Source: Myotis daubentonii (Eukaryota; Chordata; Mammalia; Chiroptera; Vespertilionidae). From it: 64,000 nucleotides of DNA. The notes under the pieces are model-generated. The model had not been told where the DNA came from, did no database searches, and saw only the letters and a list, made by a program, of their open reading frames with translations. The position numbers and the translations under genes were made by a program. The DNA lies in assembly GCF_963259705.1 (NCBI RefSeq), contig NC_081844.1:104186671-104250670 (forward strand), written 5' to 3'. Of the stretch, positions 33,225 to 44,500 are shown piece after piece (the first letter of the stretch is position 1; each line of letters opens with the position of its first letter).

Positions 33225-33865
33225 ACCGGAATCAGCGGAGCCACGAGGCCTCCCAGCACCAGGATCAGTGTGACAGGGGGCAGCGCCCAAACCCCCTAAT
33301 CGCCCTGCGGATCTGTGTGTGACAGGGGGTGGGGCCACAACCTCTCTATCCGCTCTGCTCTGTTCGTGACAGGGGAAGGCGCCACAACCCCCTGATCAGC
33401 CCTGCTCTGTGCCTGATAGGGGGGAGCTCCCCAACCCCTGATCACCCTGTGGCTCTGTGTGTGACAGGGTGCGGTGCTCCAACCCCTCCAACCCCCGCCC
33501 CCTATCCCACGGACCCTGCTCTGTGTGTGATGGGGTAGAGCCATAACCTCCCCATCGGCCCTTCTCTGAGTGTGACAGTGGCGACGCCCCAATCTCCTGA
33601 TTGGCCCTGCTCTGTGGGTGACAGGGGGCAGCTCCCCAACCCCCTGATGGGCCCTGCTCTGTGCATGACAGGGGATGGTGCCACAACCTCCCCATCGACC
33701 CTGCCTTGAGTGTGACAGGGGGCGGTGCCTCAACCCCCCAATCGGCCCTACCCTGAGCGTGACTGAGGGTGGCATCGCAACCTCCCAATCCGCCCTGCTC
33801 TGTGCATGACAGGGGGCGGCGCCCCAACTCCCCAATCGGCCCTGCTCTGAGCCCGACCAGGGGCT
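33225..33865 (+). repeat. 47-bp minisatellite, about 13 units, inside the Helitron
   Basis: The marker 'tgtgacagggggcgg' or variants recurs at about 33272, 33321, 33368, 33415, 33463, 33529, 33574, 33620, 33667, 33714, 33761, 33808 and 33855. The period is 45-49 bases, with one 66-base unit holding an insertion. Units share a pattern of CTGCTCTGTG, GACAGGGGG, GC-rich link, CAACCCCC and ATCGGCC. Because 47 is not a multiple of three, all frames rotate through the array. Confidence 0.95.
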
Positions 33866-33987
33866 GCACCTAGGGATTGGGCCTGCCCTCTGCCTGGGAG
33901 CAGGCCTAAGCCAGCAGATCGTTATCTCCCGAGGGGTCCCAGACTGCGAGAAGGCACAGGCCAGGCTGAGGGACCCCCCCTCCCCAA

Positions 33988-34007
33988 GTGCACAAATTTT
34001 TGTGCAC
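33988..34007 (+). terminator. Helitron 3' terminal hairpin
   Basis: GTGCACAAATTTTTGTGCAC is a 9-bp stem around TT, followed 7 bases later by CTAG. In rolling-circle transposition this hairpin acts as the replication stop for the Helitron Rep protein. Confidence 0.9.
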
Positions 34008-34959
34008 CGGGCCTCTAGTTACTAATTATAAAGTTTTAGGAAGGCAATTAATAGGGTGATGTAATAAAGACTAATTGAGTCTGGCAAAGTTTCAAAAAAG
34101 TGATCAGGGGAAAAACTCAAAAGATAAGAAGCTAGCAATGATGTAATAAGGGATGGAGTCAGTAGGTCACCAATCCAAGAGACAAAGCAGCATATGCACG
34201 GATCCTACAGTATGAGTGGGCTAGTTGGAGGAACATAAAGAAGGGAGGGTGCTATGGGTGAATCCTAGAATATGAGGGATACCTGTTCTGGGAAGGTCAG
34301 AATTATTTCTCCTTCACTGTTGTATTGACCCCAGTCTATGTGAAATGTTATAATGAGTGATATTACTGCTTTGATTTGTGTATGAAGAGAAACCTAAACT
34401 CTTGGATTAATCTGACCTGACATCGATTCTATTGCAGTTCCAGGGGTTTTTGCATACAAGGAGGCTGGTAAACTAATTAGGAGATTTGTATTAAAGCTAT
34501 CTGTATAGGCAGCATCACATTTGTTCACAGCTTTTAAATTTTTCAAATTAAAGCCAGAAATTTGTCAGATCATATTTTAAAAAGCAAGAAGAAATCATAA
34601 GAGTAATTAGAAAATATTTTGAAGCGAATTAATCTGAAAACACAAATTATGAACATTGTGGAATGAAGCTGAAGCAGTGTTTAGAGAGAACATTTTGTCA
34701 TTAAAGACTTATATTACCAAAGAATGGAGGTTGAAAATCAATAACCTAAGATTCCACTTTTAAAAACTAGATAAAGAAGAACATGTCAAACCCAACATAA
34801 ATAAAAGGGAGGAAATTATTAAATAAAGAGCAAAAATCACTAAAATTGAAACAGGAATGCAATGGAGAAAACCAATAAATAAAAATTGTTTCCTTGAAAA
34901 GATAAATAAAATTAAAAAAATACTTTTAAAATAATATTTATTTAAAAAGAGAGAAGACA

Positions 34960-35175
34960 GCCCTAGCTGGTTTGCCTCAGTGGATAGAGTGTCAGCCTGT
35001 GAACTGAAGGGTCCCAGGTTCGATTCCAGTCAAGGGCGTATGCCAGGGTTGTGGACTCGATCCCCTGTGGGGGGCATGCAGAAGGCAGCCCATCAATGAT
35101 TCTCTCTCATCATTGATGTTTCAATCTCTCTTTCCTTTTCCCTTTCTCTCTGAAATCAATAAAAATATATTAAAT
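34960..35175 (+). mobile_element. Ves SINE with 16-bp perfect TSD
   Basis: It starts GCCCTAGCTGGTTTGCCTCA, with an A box in 'gtggatagagtgtcagc' and an intact B box (GGTTCGATTCC). The tail is 'tctctgaaatcaataaaaat'. It is flanked by identical AAAAAGAGAGAAGACA at 34944-34959 and 35176-35191. It is non-coding, transcribed by Pol III and mobilised by L1. Confidence 0.97.
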
Positions 35176-36480
35176 AAAAAGAGAGAAGACATAAATTATC
35201 AATTTTAGGTATGAAATAGGGGATATTTCTATATAGCCAACTAATATTAATAGACTATTATGAAAAGCTTTATGCCAAACATTTGATAATATAGATGGCA
35301 TAGACAAATTCCTTGGAAGACAACAGTTACAAAAGCTCACTCAAGAAGAAATAAATAGTCAAATTAGCCCTATTAAAAATTGATTCATACTTTAAAAACC
35401 TTCCTATAAAGAGAACCCAGGTTAGATGGTTTCCCTGGCAAATATGACCAATTTTATACAGCCAAAAAATAGAAAAGGAGAGAACACTTTTCAACTCACT
35501 AATTAGGTCAGAATTACTCTGATACCAAAACCAGACAAAGACATTATTTAAAAATAAAAATTATATATCTACATCCTTCCTAAATTTTAAAAATCTTTTA
35601 CAAAATATAAGAAAATGAAATTCAGTAATAAATAAAAAGGATAATACATTATTATAAAATAGAATTTATACCAGGTATGAAAAGTTAGTTTAATACTTGA
35701 AAATTATTCAATGTCTTTTACTACATTAACAGAATAAAAAGGAAAAAGCCTATGATCTTCTCGGTAGATACAGAAAAAGCATTTGGCAAATTTTCACATC
35801 TATTTGTGATACAAATTCTCATTAAACTATGAAAAAAGGGAACGTCTTCACCTTGATAAAGGACATCTACCAAAAATTACAGTTAATAGATGATAAAAGA
35901 GTGAATGCTGTCCTCATAAAATCAGGAACAAGGCAAGGATGTCTGATTTCACCATTCATTTTCAACACAATACTGGAAGTCCTAGCCAATGTAGTAATAT
36001 AAGAAAAGTAAAAGACACACAGATTTTAAAGAAAGACATAAACTTCTATTTACAGACATGATTATATACATAGGAAATCCCAAATAATCTACTTACAAGT
36101 TTAGTAAGGTTGAAGGATATATATATAGCCAATGTATTAAAATCGTTTTCTTAGATACTATCAATGAATAAATGGAAATAGAAATTACAAAAGCATTATC
36201 ATTTACAATAGTATTAAAAACATGAAATACTTAAAGGCAAAACTAACTAAATATATGGGAGATTTAAATGCTGAAAATGACAAAATGTTGATGAGATGAA
36301 ACCAAGAGGACCTCATAGATGGGTAGATGTAATTGTGCTCATGGATTGGAAAATTCATTATTGTTAAAATGTCAGTTCTCCTCAAATTGATCTGTACATT
36401 CAGTGCAATCCCAATCAGATTCCCAACATAAATTTGTTGGTATAAATTGACAGGGGAATTCTAAAGATTATAGAAAAGAG

Positions 36481-36690
36481 TCGCAGGTTTGATTCTGATC
36501 AAGGGCACATACCTAGGTTGCAGGCTCCTCTCCGGCCCTGGCTCTGGTCTGTTCGGGGCTCGTGCAGGAGGCAACCAATCAGTGTGTTTCTCTCACATTG
36601 ATATTTCTCTCTGTCTTTCCCTCTCTCTTCCACTCTCTCTAAAAATCAATGGAAAAATATCCCCAGGTGAGGATTAAAAAAAAAAAAAGG
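36481..36690 (+). mobile_element. Ves SINE, 5'-truncated (older subfamily)
   Basis: It starts at the B-box region ('tcgcaggtttgattctgatc') without the A-box half, then 'aggaggcaaccaatcagtgt'. The tail is 'aaaaatcaatggaaaaatat' and 'ccccaggtgaggattaaaa', the same tail type as the copies at 20771 and 46440. Confidence 0.9.
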
Positions 36691-37139
36691 CTTACTATAA
36701 AGATACAGCAATCAAAACAGTGTAGTATTTGCAGAAAGAAAGACACATAGATCAAGGGAATAGAATCAAGAGTTCAGAAATAGATCCACATATATAAGGC
36801 AATTGATTTTCTACCACAGTGCCAAGGTATTTCAATAAATAAAAGATAATGTTTTCATCAATGGGTGCTGGGACAATTGGCGATCTATATGCTAAATAAG
36901 TAAATAACCTTAATCCTTTCCTGCACTCTATACAAAATTAGCCTGAATTGGCCCATAAAATCTTGGAGAAGACTAGAAGATTGTTTCGAACTTGGGTTGG
37001 ACAAAGACTACTTAAATAAGGTCTATAAAGCACAGGCCATAACAGAAGAAAATTGGAAAGTTGAACTTAAGCAAACCTTTTTTAAAAATCTGTCATTTAT
37101 AAATACTTTAAAGAAAATAAAAAGGTAAGTGACAAACTC

Positions 37140-37545
37140 ATAAAGTTAGCGGCTTAAAACAACAAAAACTTCTTCACTTACAGATCAGAAGTCCAACATG
37201 AATCTCACTGGGCTAAGATCAAGGTGTTGGCAGGGCTGTACTTCTTTCTGGAGGTTCTAGAAGATAATCCCTTTCCAGCTTCCAGAGGCCTACTTTCCTT
37301 GGCTCATGCCTGCCTTTTATCCGAATCCTCACTCTTCTGGTTCTCGCTTCTGACTCTTTCTTCCACATTTAAGGACCCCTGTGATTAGATTGCGCACAGG
37401 TACATCTTATTTTAAGGTCAGGTGATCTGCAATCCTAATTTCATCTGCAAACTTAATTTCTCTTTGCCGTGTAACCTAACACACTCACAGATTCTGAAGA
37501 TTGGGAGATGAACATCTTTGGGAGCCATTACTCTGCGTACCACAC
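37140..37545 (+). repeat. Ancient dispersed repeat, family not asserted
   Basis: The words 'ggctaagatcaaggtgttgg', 'cttctttctggaggttctag', 'cctgtgattagattgcgcac' and the end 'ggagccattactctgcgtac' form a known mammalian dispersed-repeat series. I cannot name the family with confidence. Confidence 0.55.
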
Positions 37546-38235
37546 AGGATGTGCATACGTTCAGCTTCATTTTGCTGTGTAATACTTTTCCAAAGTGTCT
37601 ATACTAATTTAGACTCCAGAACAGTGGAGTAGAATTCCAATTGCTTGATCTTTGCCTGGGCTTTTTTTTTTTCCACTTTATTTTGTTGGTGTTATACTGG
37701 TAATCTCACTGAAATTTTAATTTCTATTTCCCTGATGACTAATGAGGTTTAGCATCTTTTTTCAGTGTTAACTGGCTTTTGGAAAGCTTCTTTATGAAGT
37801 ACTGACTTGAATCTTTCGCCCATTTTTCTATTGGGTTTTTCTCTTTATTATTAATCTGTTGGAGTTCCTTGGATATTATGGGTAGCAACCCTTGTCAAAT
37901 ATATGTACACTAAATATCTTCTCCCACTCTGTGGCTTGCCTTTTCACTTTCATAGTGGTGCCTTTTGACAAATAGAGGTACTTAATTCTAACATAGTCCA
38001 ACTGTCTTTCAGTGTACTATTTTATGGTTATTCTATTTAAGAAATACTTGCTTAAAGATATTTTCCATGTTTTCATTTAGAAACCATATTTTTTGTATTT
38101 AGATCTACACTACATCTGGGATTTTTTATATAATGTGAGGTATAAATCAAAATTCAATTTTCTCATATTGCTATCCAATTGATAAAAAATTAATTCATTG
38201 CACAAACAGTTCACCTCCTACTGCATTTCAGTTTC
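37545..38235 (-). mobile_element. Old L1 ORF2 fragment, antisense
   Basis: Plus-strand text such as 'cttctcccactctgtggctt', 'gccttttcactttcatagtg' and 'tttaggtct'-like words is the complement of L1 ORF2 between RT and the C-terminus. It is independent of the sense L1 to the left and of the young inverted L1 to the right. Confidence 0.85.
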
Positions 38236-38302
38236 ACTTCTGTCATAAAATAAGTAAACATGTATGTGTGTGTCTTCTATTGATTTTTAAATTTGAAATG
38301 CA

Positions 38303-39128
38303 TATATCCTTTCTGATTGGTGTTTCTGGTTTCTTGGGATATATTCCTAGAAGTGGGATTACTGGGTCAAATGGGAGTTCCATTTTTAGATTTTTGAGGA
38401 AACTCCATACTGTTTTCCACAGTGTCTGCACGAGTCTGCATTCCCACCAGCAGTGCAGAAGGGTTCCTTTTTCTCCACATCCTCTCCAACACTTGTTGTT
38501 TGCTGATTTGTTGATGATAGCCATTCTGGCAGGTGTGAGATGATACCACATTGGTGTTTTGATTTGCATCTCTTGTATAATTAGTGACTTTGAGCATGTT
38601 TTCATATATCCAAAGAAACCAGAAACACCAATCAGAAAGGATATATGCACCCCTATGTTCATAGCAGCACAATTCATCATAGCTAAGATTTGGAAACAGC
38701 CTAAGTGCCCATCAGCAGATGAGTGGATTAAAAAACAGTGGTACATCTACACAATGGAATACTACGCTGCAGTAAAAAAAAAAAAAAAAAAAAAGGAACT
38801 CTTGCCATTTGCAACAGCATGGATGGAACTGGAAAGCATTATGCTAAGTGAAATTAGCCAGTCAGAGAAAGATAAATACCACATGATCTCACTCATTTGT
38901 GGAATATAGAGAACTACATAGACTGATAACAGGGACAGATCCAAAGACAGAGGAACAGCAATGAGACTATCAATCCTCAGAGGGAAAGTAGGGGAGGATG
39001 GGGTAAGGGGAAGAGATCAACCAAAGGACTTGTATGCATGCATATAAGCCAAACCAATGGACATGGACAACAGGGGGATGAGAACATGAGTCGGGGGGAG
39101 GGGTTTGGGGGTTAATGGTGGGAAAAAT
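38303..39128 (+). mobile_element. Young L1 with 5' inversion (twin priming)
   Basis: The right part (38608-39128) is the L1 3' end in plus orientation, with ORF2 C-terminal text [16 protein letters not shown] and MEYYAAVKKKK, then the 3' UTR. The left part (38303-38607) is the adjacent upstream ORF2 segment in minus orientation. The parts overlap by about 40 bases ('accagaaacaccaatcagaa' occurs in both orientations). An 11-bp duplication TTTGAAATGCA flanks the whole (38292-38302 and 39129-39139). Long stretches still translate, indicating a recent insertion. A poly-A of about 20 inside ORF2 (38774-38794) breaks it. Confidence 0.9.
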
Positions 39129-39139
39129 TTTGAAATGCA

Positions 39140-40555
39140 ATGCTTTTAATTTTTAAAAGATCTGCCAATTTATTTTACAAGTAGTTTTTCTCCCAAATTT
39201 CCAAAATAGTGCTCTATATTTCTGTAAATATTACTTCAAATATTCAAAAGGTACTTTTTAATATAGTCTCTATCATATAGTTCCATTATTTCAGACGTGT
39301 GGAGCAGTAGTTCCCATTTTGTTATGTCAGCTGATCTCATAGTGGATTGCTTCTCTATGTAGCTTTATTTTTTGTATGCAATCTTCTTTTCAGTGAGCAG
39401 TGTGTGGGGGGGTGGGGGGGGAGGTGTGCGCACACAAAAAATATGCAAGATGACTTTGGGCTTAACACATAAGAGTTTATTTTTCTCTCATGCAAAGTCT
39501 GAAGCTGCCTTCAAAGCAGTGCTCCAGCAATCCAGCTGTTTCTATGCAGTGGCTAAACTGCCTCAAAATGCAGCTGCCACTGTCATTGAGGAATGAAAAA
39601 GGGAAAGTAGGACATCTCATGCCTTCTTTTCTGTGCTTCAGTCTAGAAGTGACCTGTGTCAACTTCCACTTACAGTCCATTGTTTAGAAATAAGTCACAT
39701 GGCCCTAACTGCAACTGACCTGGAAATTGCAGGAGAGCACATGAATATTTGGTGAGCAGTAAATGTTTCTGCTTTTTAATCATAAACATCCCTTTGCCCC
39801 TTTCTTCCCAGTTGTAGAAAACATTCAAGCCCTCCCTTCCCTCCAAGGGAAGCAACACAAATGTAGAATCAGTCATTTCATCCAGTTGAAACTCCATCAG
39901 GTCAGGACATGGTTCCCTTTGCCTTAAGGACTATGAACCAGAAAGACAAATATCTGCCCCTCTCCCCAACACAGTGGCAGAACACCAGCAGGATTTCAGT
40001 GAACACACCCATCCATTCAGAAAGGGGGACAAAAGAGACGCACAGCAGTCACCTGTCGGTAGCAATGCTGAAATGGCACTGGGCAGATGTTGTGAGGGCC
40101 CCTTCAACAGGCATAGAAATGTCTTGGTTATTATTCAGTTTCTTTAGGAATGTTATATAATATCAGATTCTTGGAAGGCTTATTTTCCAGTTAGCAGTGT
40201 CACTAATTCTTCCTCATGGTTGACTACTTCTACCTTCTTGTGTATTTTGTAATTTTTGTTTGTGAGCTGATCATCAGCAGGGATTTATGTGTGCATGAGT
40301 GTGGTAGTCAGTCATATGAAAGTATTTCTGCAAACTGCTTCAGGAAATTCACCAGTCCAGGGATGTTTTTATCCCCCCAAACATCAGTTTCTCAGTTGGA
40401 GATTTTTATGTCATAAGTAGGGTAAATTTAAACTCACATTCACCCAAGCACAAGGTTGGGGATTTGATTTCTCATGGGAAATTTCTAACTTCACTGAGCC
40501 ACAGGGCATTAAGTTAAAGACTTTCTTGTCCTTTTTTCAATCTCATTGCCTCCCA
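39140..40555. other. Unassigned intergenic sequence
   Basis: No named repeat is recognised with confidence. It includes a G-rich tract at 39404-39425 (GGGGGGG T GGGGGGGG) that could form a G-quadruplex. No open frame has recognisable domains. Confidence 0.5.
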
Positions 40556-40559
40556 GAGA

Positions 40560-41430
40560 TAACAGGTATCCTACAGATGGTCTGCATCCTTCCCATTTGT
40601 GTATCTTTACTTTAATTGTGTATCTAAAATAGTATATATTATTGAAATATATATACTATTTAAATATATGTTTAATATATACATTTAAAATTTATATGAA
40701 TGCCTTCATATTTGTGGTCATTCACCACAACTTGTCCCTTCCCCCTACCCCCAGTAAGCATATATTCAAGATGTAAATATGCTGATAAATAGAAATATCA
40801 AGCTCATTCATTTTTAATTGCTCTATAGTATTTTACTATTAAAAATACCCTCAAAAACTCAACATTATTTTTTCATTTTTCTGTGAATGGAAACTAGGTT
40901 GTTTCCAATTCTTCACTATTACAAATTATGCTGCATGAATATTCGTTGTACACATTTGTGGAAGAGTATTTGGGCTGTATAATTGTTATGGAGGTATTGG
41001 GCACCTCTATAACAATAGGATTTGGATATCTTTAAATGTATTGAAGATTAAAAAATTACTACCCTAACTAGTTGTGCCAATTTATATTTATAAGCATTTT
41101 GATAGACAATATAATGTTGGCTTTTCAATATCCAAGTCAAACTTGGTTTCGTTAGATCTTTAACATTTTTCCATGTGATAGATATAAATGTTATCTCATT
41201 GTGGTTTTAATTTGCAATTATAAGATTACTATAAGATTGAGTTTTTTTTTCATGATTATTGACTTTTCATGTTTCTTCTGTGAGTTTTCCACTTGTCTAT
41301 TATAAATTAATGTGTCTTTTATTGATTTATGAGAGACTTTTATGTTTCTGGATGTAATTCTTTGTCAGCTCTGTGAATAGTATTTCCTTCCAGTTTGTGG
41401 CTTGAAGGCCTTTCCTGGAGTCATAAGAAA
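40560..41430 (-). mobile_element. Very old L1 3' region, antisense
   Basis: The plus strand reads as the complement of an L1M-type 3' end: 'aactaggttgtttccaattc', 'attatgctgcatgaatattc', 'ctcattgtggttttaatttg', 'ggatgtaattctttgtcagc'. It includes AT-rich expansions at 40630-40690. Strongly diverged. Confidence 0.75.
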
Positions 41431-43310
41431 TCCTTACTTGGTTGACGTTTATGGAGTCTGTTGCTAAAATGTATTGTTCATGCTTTTGCACCTTACTCTA
41501 CTGTGGCATGGACACCCCAAGAGTAGGTGGCATTTCCATGTTCCTCTAGGACCCATGCAGATCTTGCTCTTAAAGCTGGGCTGACTTCCTCACTGAGCTG
41601 TGTCTCTGGGGCTCCTGACTGCCAGGAGGATCCAGGGTTCTCTGGCCACTGTAGATCTTCTGGAGCCACTTCACTTAATGCTGTAAAAATGTAAACTAAA
41701 AAGATTGGAGGCCTAAAACATCATCATTTTAGCAAGAACTTATTAGTAGCTGTGGGAAACGTCCTTTCACAAACTGGAAATGGTGCTTAGATGCAGGATC
41801 ACTGAATTGGAAGCTTTTTTTTTTTTTTTTTTTTAACATGGAAGACCTATAAGCTATCAAAAACATTGCACAATGTTTCTACCATAACTTGTAAGGTTTA
41901 ATTTTGAGAAAGCATCATACAAACAGGGCTACAATTTATATTTGAACCACTACACATGTACACTATCTCTTGGTTGTTATTTAAAGAGCACAGAAGAGCC
42001 TTAGCTGTGCACTCCCAGCAAGGGCTGCCTTCTCTTGAAACCTCATTCTCACTATGTCCAGTTAAGGATACATGAGTGCAATACAGGAACCGACAATATT
42101 AGATGCTGTTCCAGGCTCAAATGGGCATCACTGATGGCCCCAGACACTGGGGGAGAGGGCCAGAAGAAATGGCACTGAGAATGTGAATTCCCCCAGAACC
42201 TACTTCCTTTCTTCCCACTGATCCTTCACAGAACTCAAACTCTTCCTCAGCCTGATACCATGCCTGGCCCCAGCAGTCATGCCTGCTCAGCATTCCCGCA
42301 GGTGGATATCATTTTCCAGAATGGAGTTCGGAAAATGATATTTTTATTCTGCCATGATAACATCCCCACAATTAGGGTGGGGGGGGCTAGAAACTGATAT
42401 TTTTCAAGGTCACGCTTCATTTCCCCCAGCGTGATGCAGTCTAAGGAATAGGTTTTGGTTTCTAAGAAGCAGTAGGAAGGGACTCTAGGAGCTGAGTATC
42501 TGCTGGGGTCTGTGCCTTTGGGAGTTTGATGAGTCTTTTGCAGTCTCCTTAAGTGGGAGAATATAAAATCCTTCAGAGAAATGGTTCAACATGCAGCCAG
42601 TTGGTGAGGATTTGTCAGATCAATGAGGGCCAATTCTGAGTTCCCCATAGGGCTTCCTAACATCCTGGGACACTCAGCTGAACTATTAAGAATATTTTCA
42701 CAAGTCATTTGTGTTAGATTATAGGCTATAAACTGCTTATTGTTGCCTGTCCACCATAAATATAAAGCAATTATTTTTAATGCAGACATCTGTTGGGCTG
42801 GCTTTTTCAAGATGCTTTGCCCAGGGACTCACATTCTGATGTTTTCTCCTTCATCAAGTGCATTTCTGATTGTGTTTCTGCTCCACTGCATACCACACAC
42901 ATGGTGGTGGGGGTATAAATTTTCCTGGCAGAGCTTTGTTTGGACAAGGGTTTCTATAAATATCCAAAAGGAATTGAAGGTGCAGAGGGGCGATTTAAGT
43001 TATATGAAATCTGGTGACTCAAGCCCTCATCACAAACTCTACTTTCTTAAAATGACCTTGGAAGCACCAACCCATTTTTTCTAACCTCTGGCAACAATAT
43101 TTTGGAGTTTGGAGAGCTACCATGCAGGAGCTGTGGTCATGGAAAATCACAGACAACAACAGAACTGAAGCATTCCAGTGGGAATGAATACTTCAAACCC
43201 TCTTGCCTCTTGCCCTCCAGTCTCCTGCTGGATCTTTCATTGGCTAAACCCAAACAGAAGCCAGAAAGCCCAAGGAATCCATTAAGATCAGCATCCCCCA
43301 CCACCAGGAA
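41431..43310. other. Unassigned intergenic sequence
   Basis: No recognisable gene or named repeat. Contains a T17 run (41818-41834) and a 12-bp inverted repeat (42306-42341), listed separately. Confidence 0.5.
42306..42341. repeat. Perfect 12-bp inverted repeat
   Basis: ATATCATTTTCC and GGAAAATGATAT are perfect complements around a 12-base loop. The stem does not extend into the flanks. Confidence 0.85.
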
Positions 43311-43330
43311 TAAAGGAGAAGAGAAGAGAG

Positions 43331-43425
43331 AGGAGAGGAGAGGAGAGGAGAGGAGAGGAGAGGAGAGGAGAGGAGAGGAGAGGAGAGGAGAGGAGAGGAG
43401 AGGAGAGGAGAGGAGAGGAGAGGAG
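43331..43425 (+). repeat. (AGGAG)19 pentanucleotide microsatellite
   Basis: Nineteen uninterrupted AGGAG units (95 bases) with further GAGAG-type units on the left. All purines lie on one strand. The open frames crossing it are artefacts: three pentamers make a five-residue RRGEE repeat. Confidence 0.98.
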
Positions 43426-44144
43426 AAATGGAGAATAACCAGCACAGAAGGCTTTTTAGCCTGTAAGCAACATGATCAGATTTGTATTACAAAACAGACT
43501 ATTCTAACTCCTCTGAAGAAGACCAATGGTCAAGATTAAGAGTGAGAGGGCCTTAATGAGGCATCTATACTAAATAAAGGAGCATTAATAAGTGGTAGCT
43601 TAAGCCAGAGTGGTGACTGAGTTGATGAGGGAGAAGTGAACCAATTTAGGGATTTCTAACAGAGCAGAGCTTGGCCAAGACTGGAAGAAACTCCACAGGC
43701 TTCAAATCACACTCTTTCATTGCTGTGAAATAATTAAGGCTCATAAAAGAGAAAGGATTTGAGCCAAAGGCAGAGTTTTCTCCCACACCTTCCACCCTCT
43801 CTACCATACTGCCTCTGTCCACGTGCTGTGCCTGGAATAGACCCTGCTCCTTCATTTTATTCCCCAGGACAAAGTCCTTCCTTCTTAAGGCCCCTGAGGG
43901 TAATCTTATCAATATTCACACTTAGCAATACTTTAATCTATCTTCTTAACTGTAGTTTTTTTCAACTCCATGACCTCCTTGGTAGGGAGACCTGAACTTT
44001 AGCAGCCTTGTAGAGTTGTATACCTTGAGCTCACCTCAATGGCTAGATCAGGATAAACAAGGGATTCTGGAAAAGCAAAGCATGGTCACTTTTTACATTT
44101 CTAATAATCACTTTTTACATTTCTAATAGTGAACAATTTTTGAA

Positions 44145-44330
44145 TGTTTATTCTATGTCGGACAATATTTAAATTCCAAAATCAAAATTTAAAATGAGCC
44201 AACTGAGGCTCAGACATATGAAACAACTTGATCAAGATCCAATGCTGGTAAGTGGAAAAGCTGAGACTCAAACCCAGGTCTCCCTGCCTCTCAACATCTA
44301 TGGTCTTAACCATAACGCTATACTGCCTCT
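44145..44330 (-). repeat. MIR SINE, reverse
   Basis: 'tgagccaactgaggctcaga', 'aacaacttgatcaagatcca', 'gctgagactcaaacccaggt', 'cttaaccataacgctatact' and 'gcctctc' are in reverse MIR order. A 22-base tandem duplication of 'tcactttttacatttctaat' lies just left (44086-44129). Confidence 0.85.
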
Positions 44331-44500
44331 CACCTACTTGACATAGCAAGGTGTAGGCTCTCTTGATTGGGGAATTGGGATTGGGAGGGAGCATTCCAGG
44401 CATCAAAGAGAAGGTAGCGGTAAAAAGTCAAGGATGGTGACCATCAATCCCTTCCTTCCTATGTGTACATGTTCCTCTTTGTATCAAGATCAGTTGTCTA

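Larger units (their letters stand above)
32472..34018 (+). mobile_element. HeliBat-type Helitron, 1.55 kb, with internal minisatellites
   Basis: It begins TCCTATCTAATAAAAGAGAA after an A and ends GGGCCTCTAG before a T, with no target duplication. A perfect 9-bp stem hairpin lies 11 bases before the end. The interior holds no rep or helicase motif: it is GC-rich, with an 80-bp array (three units) and a 47-bp array (about 13 units). Long open frames on the minus strand here are by-products of the arrays. Replication in trans by an autonomous Helitron is presumed. Confidence 0.95.
34560..37130 (+). mobile_element. Old L1 ORF2 fossil, interrupted by two Ves SINEs
   Basis: The plus strand follows L1 ORF2: near 34590 an endonuclease/RT-linker stretch ('agaaaatattttgaagcg'), then reverse-transcriptase text. 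About 35745-35795 reads MIFSVDTEKAFGKF (RT motif with the first catalytic Asp); near 35930 is the decayed GTRQGCLISPF-like motif. At the catalytic FADD box (about 36050) one residue is missing, leaving LFTDMIIYIG, so the enzyme is dead apart from many stops. After the second SINE the text continues to 'ggtgctgggacaattgg'. Both SINEs inserted after the L1 had decayed. Confidence 0.9.

Noticed and set aside
33296..33869. Two overlapping minus-strand frames (179 and 157 codons) with repeated His/Cys/Arg-rich units
   Set aside because: They are translations of the 47-bp minisatellite inside a Helitron. The period is not a multiple of three, so two or more frames stay open through repeat sequence alone.
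34960..35175. tRNA gene signals (A and B boxes)
   Set aside because: The boxes belong to Ves SINEs, which are tRNA-derived. No cloverleaf with a proper acceptor stem is present here or in the other copies.
38243..38909. Open frames with clear reverse-transcriptase-like C-terminal text
   Set aside because: They belong to a truncated, 5'-inverted L1 and do not form a host gene. Listed as a mobile element.
43102..43539. 145-codon frame with an EERRG repeat
   Set aside because: It is produced by the (AGGAG)n microsatellite. The flanking parts show no protein similarity.
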